This document shows positions 41,650 through 49,299 of a stretch of DNA of 64,000 nt, piece after piece. Source of the DNA: UBA4781 sp963556045 (lineage in GTDB: Bacteria; Chloroflexota; Anaerolineae; Anaerolineales; Anaerolineaceae); the NCBI GenBank assembly GCA_963556045.3, contig CAUVYA020000002.1, positions 1,612,001 through 1,676,000 of the forward strand. The letters run 5' to 3'. Below the pieces are notes generated by a model, which had not been told where the DNA came from, did not search any database, and was given only the letters and a program-made list of their open reading frames with translations. Position numbers and translations under genes: made by a program. Within the stretch, counting starts at the first letter, position 1, and every line of letters begins with the position of its first letter.

Positions 41650-41670
41650 AAAAACTGGATTACAATGAAC

Positions 41671-41703
41671 ACCGGAGTAGTTTTTATTACTCCGGTTTTT
41701 TAA
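41671..41703 (+). terminator. Terminator after the 40414-41649 lipoprotein
   Basis: A 9-bp perfect stem (ACCGGAGTA / TACTCCGGT) with an 8-base loop and a T6 tail, a textbook intrinsic terminator. Confidence 0.9.
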
Positions 41704-41741
41704 TAATAGATAGAAAATCCTAATGAAAAGAAAGGCTTCAA

Positions 41742-42533
41742 ATGAAGAAAACTATATCTATCGCTCTGGTCGTATTTTCACTTGTATTATTGCTCAGTGC
41801 GTGCGGATCGGATGAAACATCCTATACAACTGTAGGTGGTCTGGAAATCGTGGATGTCACCTATTCTAAAGGAATAACAGACGGTGAACCGACAACCATT
41901 ACGGATGAATTTTATCCCACCGAAACGGTGTACCTGACCGTTGATATTCATGGTCGCCCCGAAAGTGGTGTCGTGTCAGCAGAGGCTTACTGGAATGAGC
42001 AATTCATCTCTTCCGTAGATATTGACCTGGCTGACGTGAACAGCGGCGTGATCATGTCTGTAGGTGAGAATACCTATGCTTCCATCACACTAACTCCAAG
42101 TGCCGACTGGCCGATCAGCAAGAATTACAAATTCCTGGTCAGCATCAATGGTGAAAAATTGGGCGAATATCCTTTCACCGTTGTCCCGCCTGAAGATGCA
42201 ATTCCTTCTGTTATCAATGCGGTTTCCCTCTCCAAAGACGTGGATGAAAACTTTAATCCGATCGACCCAACCACGACATTCGCTGCCCCCGAACCAGTAT
42301 TCCTGGTCGCCAATGGCGATTTTGGTAGAGATACATGGTTCAATATTGTATGGACCGTTAGCGGGGATTCTCTGGTTGACTGCAACACGGTCATTAAAGC
42401 CGACCAGGATTACCCAGACGATGGTCTCTACTTTTCCTGTGCGCCTGACACCGGCTGGCCGGCAGGCGAACACAATGTCACGTTATACATGAATGATGAA
42501 TTGGTGGGAACGTACACGTTTACAGTCGAATAG
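41742..42533 (+). CDS. Hypothetical lipoprotein with two Ig-like repeats
   Basis: A 263-residue lipoprotein with signal peptide and lipobox (LSACGSD). The mature part holds two similar halves. Each ends with a strand pattern of the type KNYKFLVSINGEKLGEYPFTV (about 125-148) and GEHNVTLYMNDELVGTYTFTV (near the C-terminus), so it is probably two beta-sandwich domains. Both halves also share a FYPTETVYLTVDIHG / AAPEPVFLVANGDFG type opening. It has its own start region after the terminator at 41671-41703. No family is assigned; the repeat structure is seen directly. Confidence 0.6.
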   Translation: MKKTISIALVVFSLVLLLSACGSDETSYTTVGGLEIVDVTYSKGITDGEPTTITDEFYPTETVYLTVDIHGRPESGVVSAEAYWNEQFISSVDIDLADVNSGVIMSVGENTYASITLTPSADWPISKNYKFLVSINGEKLGEYPFTVVPPEDAIPSVINAVSLSKDVDENFNPIDPTTTFAAPEPVFLVANGDFGRDTWFNIVWTVSGDSLVDCNTVIKADQDYPDDGLYFSCAPDTGWPAGEHNVTLYMNDELVGTYTFTVE

Positions 42534-42572
42534 CCCCAAAATAGTGCCGCTATAGATTGATAATCGGCATTT

Positions 42573-42718
42573 GCAAATTTATAAAATTTGCAGTAATATA
42601 TTATCACTGTTCGGAGGGAATTATTTATACCTTCGCACGATCGTCGTAGCACGGGGTGTAGGGGTACCGTGCGAGAAAGGTCGATAGTATCTAGAGGTCA
42701 GCTACTATCGACCTTTTA
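42573..42718 (+). other. Structured intergenic region ending in a 14-bp terminator hairpin
   Basis: In the 187 bases between the lipoprotein and the mutS2 stop lie three inverted repeats: TGCAAATTT-ATA-AAATTTGCA (about 42573-42593), TCGCACG...CGTGCGA (about 42634-42674), and a 14-bp stem AAAGGTCGATAGTA/TACTATCGACCTTT (42676-42716) followed by TT. The last is a good plus-strand terminator. The whole could be the end of the lipoprotein transcript or a small RNA. Confidence 0.5.
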
Positions 42719-42720
42719 TG

Positions 42721-45102
42721 TTAAGTATCTTTCAGATAAACCACCGTTACGCCCTCCCCCCCCTCGGTTCGCAGGGCTTCCTCCCATCGCTCTACATATT
42801 GGGAGGTTTGTGCATATTCACGCACAACAGTCCGGATGGTGCCCGTGCCTTTACCATGAACAATTCGCACATACGGCAATCCCGCCGCATACGCCTTTTC
42901 AATATAGCGTTCCAGTTCTGGCAGGGCATCATCCACCCGCATTCCGCGCAGGTGACATTCCAATCCGGGTGACTTGCCCACCGTGGAAGAAACACGCGTT
43001 GAACGAACATCCGCCCGTTCAACTTTGTGCTCGCTCGTTTCGGTTTTCGCCCGAGCGATTTCTCCCGCCTGAACCTTCACGCGCATTTTCCCGATCTCCA
43101 CTTCCACCTCATCGGTCAGGATGGCGCTCACGATTCCCTCCACCTTGAGCGAACGGACGTAGACCCGGTCACCGATTTTCAATGGTCTGGGGCGTTGTCT
43201 GGTTGTGTTTCTGCGCTCAACGGGTTTTTGTTGGGCTGCTTCCATCGCATCCAGTTCTTTCTGTAGCTGTTTCCAGTTTTCATCAGGCTGCTGCCTGTTT
43301 CTCCCCTGTTTGCGCAGTGTTTTCAGTTCTTCCCGCACGGAATCAATTTCATCCAGCATTTCCTTCTGGGTGTTTTCAAGAATTTGCAGCCTCTCATCTT
43401 CTATACCATCCAGGCGCTTTTGCAATTCATTTTTGATCTCCTCTGCTCTCAAATGCTGTTCTCTGGCAGATTGCAGTTCTTTGCGAGCACTCTCAAGCTG
43501 CGTATGGATCTCATCCAGCAGGTCATCCGTGTGCAATTCACCGGGATCTATCATAGATCGGGCATCCTCGATCACCTTATCTTCCATGCCTAAGCGGCTG
43601 GCAATGGCAAGCGCATTTGACCTGCCCGGAATTCCCAGTATCAAATGATAGGTTGGTTTGAGGGTTGTTACATCAAATTCCATAGAGGCGTTCATCACGC
43701 CTTTCTGTGAATGAGCGAATGCTTTCAGCTCTGGATAGTGAGTTGCTACCAGATTTGGCGCCTTCTTTTCCACCAGATGCTGTAAGATCGCCCTCGCCAG
43801 GGCTGACCCCTCCTGAGGATCGGTTCCTGCGCCTAATTCATCCAGCAAGACCAGTGTATTCCAACGAGCCTTCTTTAAAATCCGTACAATATTGGTGATA
43901 TGTCCTGAAAAGGTTGACAGAGATTGTTCGATAGACTGTTCATCACCAATATCTGCATACACATCACGGAACAGCATTATCTCGGAACCTGATCGTGCGG
44001 GGATATGCAGCCCGGATTGCGCCATCAGAACCAGCAACCCGGCTGTCTTTAATGTTACTGTCTTACCGCCGGTATTTGGCCCCGTAATGACCAGTGAGAA
44101 GGTATTATCCTTCAGCACAATATCAATCGCTACAACCTGCTGTTGATCGATGAGCGGATGGCGCGCTTGAATAAGTTTAAGGATCGCATGTGTTTCCTGC
44201 TTTCCCATCTCGTTGGGATGGTGCACAACCGGTTCCACCGCTCGCAGATCTTCCGCATATTTGGCACACATCAATGCCAGGTCAAAAAAAGCCAGCGCAT
44301 TCACAATGGCACTGAGTTCGTCAGCCGCGCGAGCTACCTGTGACGAAAGTTCTGTTAAGATGCGGCGGATCTCTTCTTTCTCTGCCAGCTGCAATTCCAG
44401 AATGGCGTTGTTCAATTCAACCACCGCCAGCGGTTCCACAAACAGGGTTGAACCCGATGCGGATTGGTCCTGCACCACACTCTTGAAACGTCCCCTGTGT
44501 TCCGCTCGCAGCGGGACCACATAGCGACCGTTGCGCTGGGTGATGATGGCTTCCTGCAAAAAACGGGTGGTATTCGGGTCACTGATGATCTGCTCTAACT
44601 TGCGCTGCAGGCGATTGTGGGCAGTCTTCATCTGCGTGCGAATGGAAGCCAGCATGGCAGACGCGTCGTCAACCACCTCCCCCTTATCGGATATGACCCG
44701 GCTGATGGCTTCGATCAAACCGATGGGTGGAATAAGGGGAGCGGTGATAGAGACCAGGTGTGGATATTCCTGTTCCTGCTTTGTAAAAAAGCGTCCCAGT
44801 TCTCGAGCTGATTCAAGGGTTGTTTTAATTTCCAGCAGGTCGCTTATCTCCAATACACCGCCACGCTCTGCCAGTGTTACCTGTGGTCGGATATCACGAG
44901 CGCCGCCTACGCTCACCTCGGCATGTTTGCTCAATAGCAAACGTGCTTCGGTTGTGCGCTGCAGGCGGTCCTGGGCGAGGTGGAAATCATTGGTCGGGCG
45001 CAGCGTGTGTGCCAGTTTCTCAGATGCGCTGAATGCCGCGTAACTTTCCAGTTTTTCAAGAACGCTGAAGTATTCCAGGGTATGCAGACTTTTTGTATCC
45101 AT
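42721..45102 (-). CDS. mutS2: MutS2 family ATPase/endonuclease with Smr domain
   Basis: A 793-residue MutS2 protein. The lever/clamp region occupies about 1-300. The ABC-type ATPase has Walker A TGPNTGGKTVTL, Walker B LVLLDELGAGTDP and the following LVATHYPEL switch. A long coiled coil follows (about 520-640). The C-terminal Smr nuclease domain is complete (HLRGMRVDDALPELERY, VRIVHGKGTGTIR). MutS2 suppresses homologous recombination and acts in ribosome-collision rescue in some bacteria; it lacks the mismatch-recognition domain. Start and length are standard. It is divergent from the radical SAM gene. Confidence 0.95.
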   Translation of the reverse strand: MDTKSLHTLEYFSVLEKLESYAAFSASEKLAHTLRPTNDFHLAQDRLQRTTEARLLLSKHAEVSVGGARDIRPQVTLAERGGVLEISDLLEIKTTLESARELGRFFTKQEQEYPHLVSITAPLIPPIGLIEAISRVISDKGEVVDDASAMLASIRTQMKTAHNRLQRKLEQIISDPNTTRFLQEAIITQRNGRYVVPLRAEHRGRFKSVVQDQSASGSTLFVEPLAVVELNNAILELQLAEKEEIRRILTELSSQVARAADELSAIVNALAFFDLALMCAKYAEDLRAVEPVVHHPNEMGKQETHAILKLIQARHPLIDQQQVVAIDIVLKDNTFSLVITGPNTGGKTVTLKTAGLLVLMAQSGLHIPARSGSEIMLFRDVYADIGDEQSIEQSLSTFSGHITNIVRILKKARWNTLVLLDELGAGTDPQEGSALARAILQHLVEKKAPNLVATHYPELKAFAHSQKGVMNASMEFDVTTLKPTYHLILGIPGRSNALAIASRLGMEDKVIEDARSMIDPGELHTDDLLDEIHTQLESARKELQSAREQHLRAEEIKNELQKRLDGIEDERLQILENTQKEMLDEIDSVREELKTLRKQGRNRQQPDENWKQLQKELDAMEAAQQKPVERRNTTRQRPRPLKIGDRVYVRSLKVEGIVSAILTDEVEVEIGKMRVKVQAGEIARAKTETSEHKVERADVRSTRVSSTVGKSPGLECHLRGMRVDDALPELERYIEKAYAAGLPYVRIVHGKGTGTIRTVVREYAQTSQYVERWEEALRTEGGEGVTVVYLKDT

Positions 45103-45142
45103 TTCCCTTCAATTATACTGGTGGTGGGTGTATCCGGTTGCA

Positions 45143-45173
45143 TTGAAAAATTTCGGGGGAGGATTGCTATAAT
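45143..45173 (+). promoter_or_regulatory. Promoter of the radical SAM gene, probably leaderless
   Basis: TATAAT (45168-45173) ends 4 bases before the ATG at 45178, with TTGAAA (45143-45148) as a possible -35 at 19-base spacing. Transcription from this element would start at or within a few bases of the start codon (45178 or 45184). Confidence 0.5.
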
Positions 45174-45177
45174 ACAG

Positions 45178-46248
45178 ATGAAGATGCAAAAAAACAATCT
45201 TGCGAACGTACTGGACCCGCTAACGATCCCTGCCCGCTATTGTGAAGACCTGGGAGAGGGGATCGTGCGCTGCTATGCCTGCTCCCACCGCTGCACTTTA
45301 AAATCCGGGCAGCGTGGTGTATGCAAAATGCGTTTCAACCAGGATGGAGAACTGCGTGTTCCCTGGGGGTATGTAGCCGCCGCTGCCATTGACCCGATCG
45401 AAAAAAAACCCTTCATGCACTTTCTTCCCGGTTCCAGCGCGATGACCTTCGGTATGCTGGGCTGCAATTTCCATTGCGATTTCTGCCAGAACTGGGTCAG
45501 CTCTCAAGCTCTGCGTGATCCGGCGTCGGATGCTTCCGGACGATATATTGAAAAAACCACTCCACAGGCTCTGGTGGCGTACGCCCTGCAAAGGGGAGCA
45601 CGCATCATTGCCAGCTCGTATAACGAACCCCTTATCACCAGCGAGTGGGCGGTGGATATTTTCTCCCTTGCCAGAGAAGCAGGATTATACTGTGCGTATG
45701 TTTCCAATGGCTTTGCCACGCCTGAAATTCTTCATGCGCTGCAGCCTTATCTGCATGGGTTCAAGATCGACCTGAAGTGTATGTCCGACCCGCACTATCG
45801 CGATCTGGGTGGAAGTCTGCAAGTTGTACTGGATGCCATCGCTCTGGCGCATGACCTGGGCATGTGGGTAGAGGTAGTCACCCTGGTCATCCCGGATTTC
45901 AACGACAGCAGCGAAGATTTATGGAAAATGGCTCGTTTCATCGCAGGAGTTTCTGCTGATATTCCCTGGCATGTCACCTCTTTCTACCCAACCTATAAGT
46001 ATGTTCACACACCTGCCACTTCAGCCGAGATCCTGATGCGAGCTGCGGATATCGGGCAGGAAGCCGGGCTGCGGTATGTGTATGCAGGCAACCTGCCCGG
46101 TCGAGTTGGCTCGCTGGAAAATACCTACTGTCCTTTTTGCAATACACTGCTGGTGGAGCGGCAAGGCTACCATATCAGCAGCAACACGATCACCAGTGCA
46201 GGCACCTGTCCACATTGTGGCAAGGAAATTGCAGGGTTATGGGGGTAA
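45178..46248 (+). CDS. amrS: AmmeMemoRadiSam system radical SAM enzyme
   Basis: A 356-residue radical SAM protein. It opens with a small cysteine-containing domain (CYACSHRCTLKSGQRGVCKMR), then the radical SAM cluster motif GCNFHCDFCQNW (C-x3-C-x2-C). Other blocks are SYNEPLITSEWAVDIF, CAYVSNGFATPE and the C-terminal HVTSFYPTYKY. The C-terminal tail adds two more cysteine pairs (CPFCNTL, CPHCGKE), probably a second metal site. The family is linked to the AMMECR1 and MEMO proteins, but neither is in this window. The reaction is unknown. The start is taken at 45178; the longer frame reads through the mutS2 start region. Confidence 0.88.
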   Translation: MKMQKNNLANVLDPLTIPARYCEDLGEGIVRCYACSHRCTLKSGQRGVCKMRFNQDGELRVPWGYVAAAAIDPIEKKPFMHFLPGSSAMTFGMLGCNFHCDFCQNWVSSQALRDPASDASGRYIEKTTPQALVAYALQRGARIIASSYNEPLITSEWAVDIFSLAREAGLYCAYVSNGFATPEILHALQPYLHGFKIDLKCMSDPHYRDLGGSLQVVLDAIALAHDLGMWVEVVTLVIPDFNDSSEDLWKMARFIAGVSADIPWHVTSFYPTYKYVHTPATSAEILMRAADIGQEAGLRYVYAGNLPGRVGSLENTYCPFCNTLLVERQGYHISSNTITSAGTCPHCGKEIAGLWG

Positions 46249-46260
46249 GAAACTGTACGA

Positions 46261-46563
46261 ATGTACAAGGAACTTTTTCAGGTTATCTACGTTAATTATG
46301 TACAAACAAGGAAGTTTTTAACCACTTTTTCGCGTAGCTTTTTATGCGATCTGGGGTTATAAAACGAAAGACCCAACGAAGTCGCCGCGCCACTTCCTGT
46401 AGAGGAATGGACTTACCTGGGAGAAGAAGAGGTGCATCATGGCTATCTGTATTATTTTTGTCGTTGGATTGGTCAGTTTTATGTTCCTGGCCATGAGCCT
46501 GACGGGTCTGCAATCATCGAAATAATGAATGATTCATTCGAAATTCCTTTTGAGCATGAATAA
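46261..46563 (+). other. Possible small or broken coding region, unrecognised
   Basis: After the radical SAM gene, one frame reads from ATG 46261 for 33 codons to TAA at 46360-46362. It then continues without stop for 66 codons to 46563 (…VEEWTYLGEEEVHHGYLYYF…). The second part has a natural protein composition but no ATG near its beginning. In another frame, 46439-46525 encodes a 28-residue membrane-like peptide (MAICIIFVVGLVSFMFLAMS) behind a GAAGAGG site. Only one of these can be right, and I cannot decide which. The region ends at a plus-strand terminator (46648-46686), so it is transcribed in some form. Confidence 0.3.
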
Positions 46564-46584
46564 GCAAGCGCGGCAAATTTTCAT

Positions 46585-46647
46585 CTACTCATAGGAACGA
46601 AGGATCGCTGGCAGCCGCCGCACGGCTCGCAGGATCCCACTGACCAT
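46585..46647 (+). ncRNA. Candidate structured RNA element before the terminator
   Basis: Nested pairing is visible: GGATC...GATCC enclosing AGCC-GCCGCAC-GGCT, immediately followed by the 10-bp terminator hairpin at 46648. This could be the 3' part of a small RNA or merely the 3' UTR of the small reading frames upstream. No known RNA family is recognised. Confidence 0.3.
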
Positions 46648-46686
46648 GCCAGGGAGCATTACGCTCCCTGGCTTTTGTTTTTTTAT
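46648..46686 (+). terminator. Intrinsic terminator
   Basis: A 10-bp perfect stem GCCAGGGAGC/GCTCCCTGGC with a 5-base loop and a long T-rich tail (TTTTGTTTTTTTATT) on the plus strand. It abuts the stop of the minus-strand gene at 46687. Confidence 0.88.
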
Positions 46687-47151
46687 TTAGCGAGAGGTTC
46701 GTCCGAAGCGACCCATTCCGCTGCCGATTCCATCGCTCATACCGGTTCCCATGCCACCACCCTGCATGGCATATCCGGCAGCAGCGTTCTGCCAGCCGGG
46801 GAATTCGATTCCCTCGGCGGCAAGTTGTTCCACTGCGTAGGCACGAGCAGCATTGCTCATGCTCCATACATCGGTCACACCGTTATCCAGCATCACCTGT
46901 GAAAGGGTCAATCCTTCATCAAGCCGTGCCTGGATCTCTTCAACCGAGATATTCAGTTGGTCGGCTGCATAAGCGACCATGTAATCTTCCATTAAACCCA
47001 GACCGGGTTCTTCGCCGGGTTCCACAGCGGGGGCAACCCCGTTTGGACCACGATATGAAATTTCGCTGCCGGCAGCAAAAACAGCACCGCTGCTGAGAAT
47101 CGCCACAGCTAAAACTGCGGCAGTCATTCCTAATGCAATTTTCTTAGACAT
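46687..47151 (-). CDS. Hypothetical secreted protein with Met/Gly-rich tail
   Basis: A 154-residue exported protein with a clear signal peptide (IALGMTAAVLAVAILSSGAVFA, cleavage near residue 27). The mature middle has two predicted helices with acidic character (MVAYAADQLNISVEEIQARL, SMSNAARAYAVEQLAAEGI). The C-terminal 30 residues are Gly/Met-rich (MQGGGMGTGMSDGIGSGMG), which could bind metal such as copper, although no His cluster is seen. AAGGAG precedes the ATG. I know of similar short proteins in Chloroflexota genomes but no named family. Confidence 0.6.
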   Translation of the reverse strand: MSKKIALGMTAAVLAVAILSSGAVFAAGSEISYRGPNGVAPAVEPGEEPGLGLMEDYMVAYAADQLNISVEEIQARLDEGLTLSQVMLDNGVTDVWSMSNAARAYAVEQLAAEGIEFPGWQNAAAGYAMQGGGMGTGMSDGIGSGMGRFGRTSR

Positions 47152-47304
47152 TTTGTTTCTCCTTGAATATTTGTTTTACATGCTTGAATAATAGTCCGCG
47201 TCTATGTAGGAAACCTGTAGCACTTATGAACAAATCATGAATTTTTTTATCTATCCCACCCGCATATATGGGGCATAAGAACGGATCAGCCCCATCCGTG
47301 CGTC

Positions 47305-47350
47305 TTGACAAGAATAGAACCGGTGTTCTATAATAGAACATAGATTCTAC
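47305..47350 (+). promoter_or_regulatory. Consensus promoter with tandem GAAC-N4-GTTC operators
   Basis: TTGACA (47305-47310), an 18-base spacer and TATAAT (47329-47334) form a near-perfect sigma-70 promoter. The spacer is occupied by the palindrome ATAGAAC-CGGT-GTTCTAT (47314-47331). A second, imperfect copy ATAGAAC-ATAG-ATTCTAC follows at 47333-47350, 19 bases on. GAAC-N4-GTTC is the core of the Gram-positive-type LexA box, so SOS control is a reasonable guess. Confidence 0.65.
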
Positions 47351-47373
47351 TATTGTTCGTATGGAGGAATATC

Positions 47374-48033
47374 ATGAATAAAAGCCAGACACAGACCATA
47401 TTTCGCGACCCGGTTCAACCGTTGAAAAGCCTGTATGAAAAAAGCGGCGGCGCCTATACTTTTTTTCTTACCGCCGTTCTGATCGCCCTGGAGGTCTTCA
47501 GTTTTAGCACGGTAATTTTTGCCCTGAGCGATCTGCTGGGAAATATCGGAATGGGAGCCACCACCTGGGCTGCCATCCTGGCGGTAGCATTTTGCGGCAT
47601 GGACCTGATCGGTATCATTCAATTGTTCAATCCACAAGAACAGACCGCACAGGGAAATGAAGGCTGGTTTCTGCTGGGCGCCTGGCTGCTGGCAGCCATC
47701 ATGAACGTTGGATTGACGTGGTGGGGAGTCTCGCTTGCCATCTATAACCATCCGGTTGAAAGCGTGCTGGTAGTTGATCCCATGACCATTGTGACCATCA
47801 TCCCCATTTTCGTTGCGTTGATGGTACTGCTCATCCGTATATTGATCATCGGGAATATCAGCAGCACCATCCGCCGTATCCAAACAAAACCATCGAAAAC
47901 CGTTCAGTCTGCCAGCCAGCCATTCGGCATCCATTCTGAGCGCGTACGTTCTGCCACGGGGTATGCACGCCGCTCCACCGTCCCGCAGGGAACCCATGTC
48001 TTTTCTCCGCATGCTTCCGACAGCAAAGAATAA
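47374..48033 (+). CDS. Unknown four-helix membrane protein under a palindrome-controlled promoter
   Basis: A 219-residue membrane protein. The start at 47374 (MNKSQTQTIF) follows GGAGGA by 7 bases. Four hydrophobic segments are seen (AYTFFLTAVLIALEVFSF, TTWAAILAVAFCGMDLIGII, FLLGAWLLAAIMNVGLTWWG, MTIVTIIPIFVALMVLLIRIL). The last about 60 residues are a basic, Ser-rich cytoplasmic tail (RRIQTKPSKTVQSASQPF). I do not recognise the family. Its promoter carries tandem GAAC-N4-GTTC palindromes, so expression is likely tightly repressed and induced by a specific signal, possibly DNA damage. A strong terminator follows the stop. Confidence 0.7.
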   Translation: MNKSQTQTIFRDPVQPLKSLYEKSGGAYTFFLTAVLIALEVFSFSTVIFALSDLLGNIGMGATTWAAILAVAFCGMDLIGIIQLFNPQEQTAQGNEGWFLLGAWLLAAIMNVGLTWWGVSLAIYNHPVESVLVVDPMTIVTIIPIFVALMVLLIRILIIGNISSTIRRIQTKPSKTVQSASQPFGIHSERVRSATGYARRSTVPQGTHVFSPHASDSKE

Positions 48034-48053
48034 TGTCTTTCTCCTCCCTCCTG

Positions 48054-48089
48054 AAGACAGCATGGCGCACCCGCCGTGCTGTCTTTTTT
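48054..48089 (+). terminator. Terminator of the 47374-48033 gene
   Basis: AAGACAGCA paired with TGCTGTCTT, with extra pairing inside (GGCG/CGCC) and a T6 tail. It confirms that the membrane protein gene is its own transcription unit. Confidence 0.88.
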
Positions 48090-48127
48090 AATACTGCGTT
48101 CATTCACATAGTTGCAAAACTGACTGT

Positions 48128-48158
48128 TTGATTTTTCCTGCTGTGCATGGCTTATAAT
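48128..48158 (+). promoter_or_regulatory. Promoter of rnd, probably leaderless
   Basis: TATAAT at 48153-48158 ends 7 bases before the ATG at 48166, with TTGATT (48128-48133) as a possible -35 at 19-base spacing. No Shine-Dalgarno sequence lies between, so the transcript probably starts at or beside the start codon. Confidence 0.5.
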
Positions 48159-48165
48159 CGTCTGT

Positions 48166-49299
48166 ATGATCAATACGCACAATTTACCAGCCCCGTCCTA
48201 TATTTCCACACAAGCGGAAGTTCAACATTTAACCGAAATCCTGCAGCGTGAAAAAAAGATCGCGGTTGATACTGAATCCGATAGTTTGTATGTCTATCAA
48301 GAGAAGGTGTGTCTGATCCAGTTTTCCACATCCACCACTGATTATCTTGTTGATCCTCTTAGCGGAATTGACGTTTCCCCTCTTGGAGCTGTCTTTGCCG
48401 ATCCTTCCATTTTGAAGATCTTCCATGCTGCGGAGTATGATGTGATCTGCCTGCGGCGCGACTACAACTTTGACTTCAACAACCTGTTTGATACCATGCA
48501 GGCAGCCCGTGTAATGGGATTGCCCAAACTCGGTTTATCATCCCTTCTTGAAGAGTATTTCTCTGTGCTGGTTAATAAACGCTATCAAAAAGCGAATTGG
48601 GGAAAGCGCCCCCTTTCACCGGAAATGCTGGATTATGCCAGGCTGGATACACACTATCTGATCGCACTGCAAAAAATCCTGTACGCCGAACTGGTAAAAA
48701 TGGATCGCCTAAAGGTTGCCGAGGAAGATTTCCTGCGTATTTCTCAATCCGTCGCCACCCCCAACGAAAAACCCTGTTACAGTGCTGTTCGCGGTTATCA
48801 TACATTGAGTCCCCAGCAGCTCGCTGTTCTCAAGGAATTATGCACCTATCGCGAACGACAGGCTTTTCAAGCCAATCTGCCTCCCTTTAAAATCCTCAAC
48901 AGCTCTGTTTTACTGGAAGCTGCCAGACAAGCGCCCTCCACCCGGGATGAACTTGCCGGTCTGCCGGGTCTGTCGGAGAAATTGCTGCGTCGTCATGTTG
49001 CCGGATTACTCGAGGCAGTAGCCTTCGGTCAAACTCAGCCACCCATCCATCTCAATCACCGCACGAAACCATCTGAAACATATATCAAACGCCTGGAAAA
49101 ACTCAAGAAATGGCGCCTTCAGCGCGCACGAGAGAAAGGCGTGGAATCAGATGTGGTGCTCCCGCGTGAAAAGCTAGAAGAGATCGCCAGGGTCAATCCG
49201 CAGACAGACAAGGAATTAGGCAAACTGATGAGCGAGATGCCGGAACGTTTTCGCCTGTATCACCAATTCATCCTGATTGCCCTTCACGGAGGGAAATAA
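48166..49299 (+). CDS. rnd: Ribonuclease D
   Basis: A 377-residue 3'-5' exoribonuclease acting on tRNA precursors and small RNAs. The DEDD nuclease domain shows Exo I in IAVDTESDSLY, Exo II in IFHAAEYDVICLRRD and Exo III in YARLDTHYLIALQ. An HRDC domain follows (about 205-285: LSPQQLAVLKELCTYRERQA, LPGLSEKLLRRH), and a second helical domain sits at the C-terminus. Length and domain order match RNase D. The next gene, a beta-CASP nuclease, starts within the stop codon (TAATG), so the two RNA-processing genes are co-translated. Confidence 0.93.
   Translation: MINTHNLPAPSYISTQAEVQHLTEILQREKKIAVDTESDSLYVYQEKVCLIQFSTSTTDYLVDPLSGIDVSPLGAVFADPSILKIFHAAEYDVICLRRDYNFDFNNLFDTMQAARVMGLPKLGLSSLLEEYFSVLVNKRYQKANWGKRPLSPEMLDYARLDTHYLIALQKILYAELVKMDRLKVAEEDFLRISQSVATPNEKPCYSAVRGYHTLSPQQLAVLKELCTYRERQAFQANLPPFKILNSSVLLEAARQAPSTRDELAGLPGLSEKLLRRHVAGLLEAVAFGQTQPPIHLNHRTKPSETYIKRLEKLKKWRLQRAREKGVESDVVLPREKLEEIARVNPQTDKELGKLMSEMPERFRLYHQFILIALHGGK

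Noticed and set aside
42792..43648. Plus-strand frames opposite mutS2
   Set aside because: They are shadows. The minus frame is a complete MutS2 with ATPase and Smr motifs.
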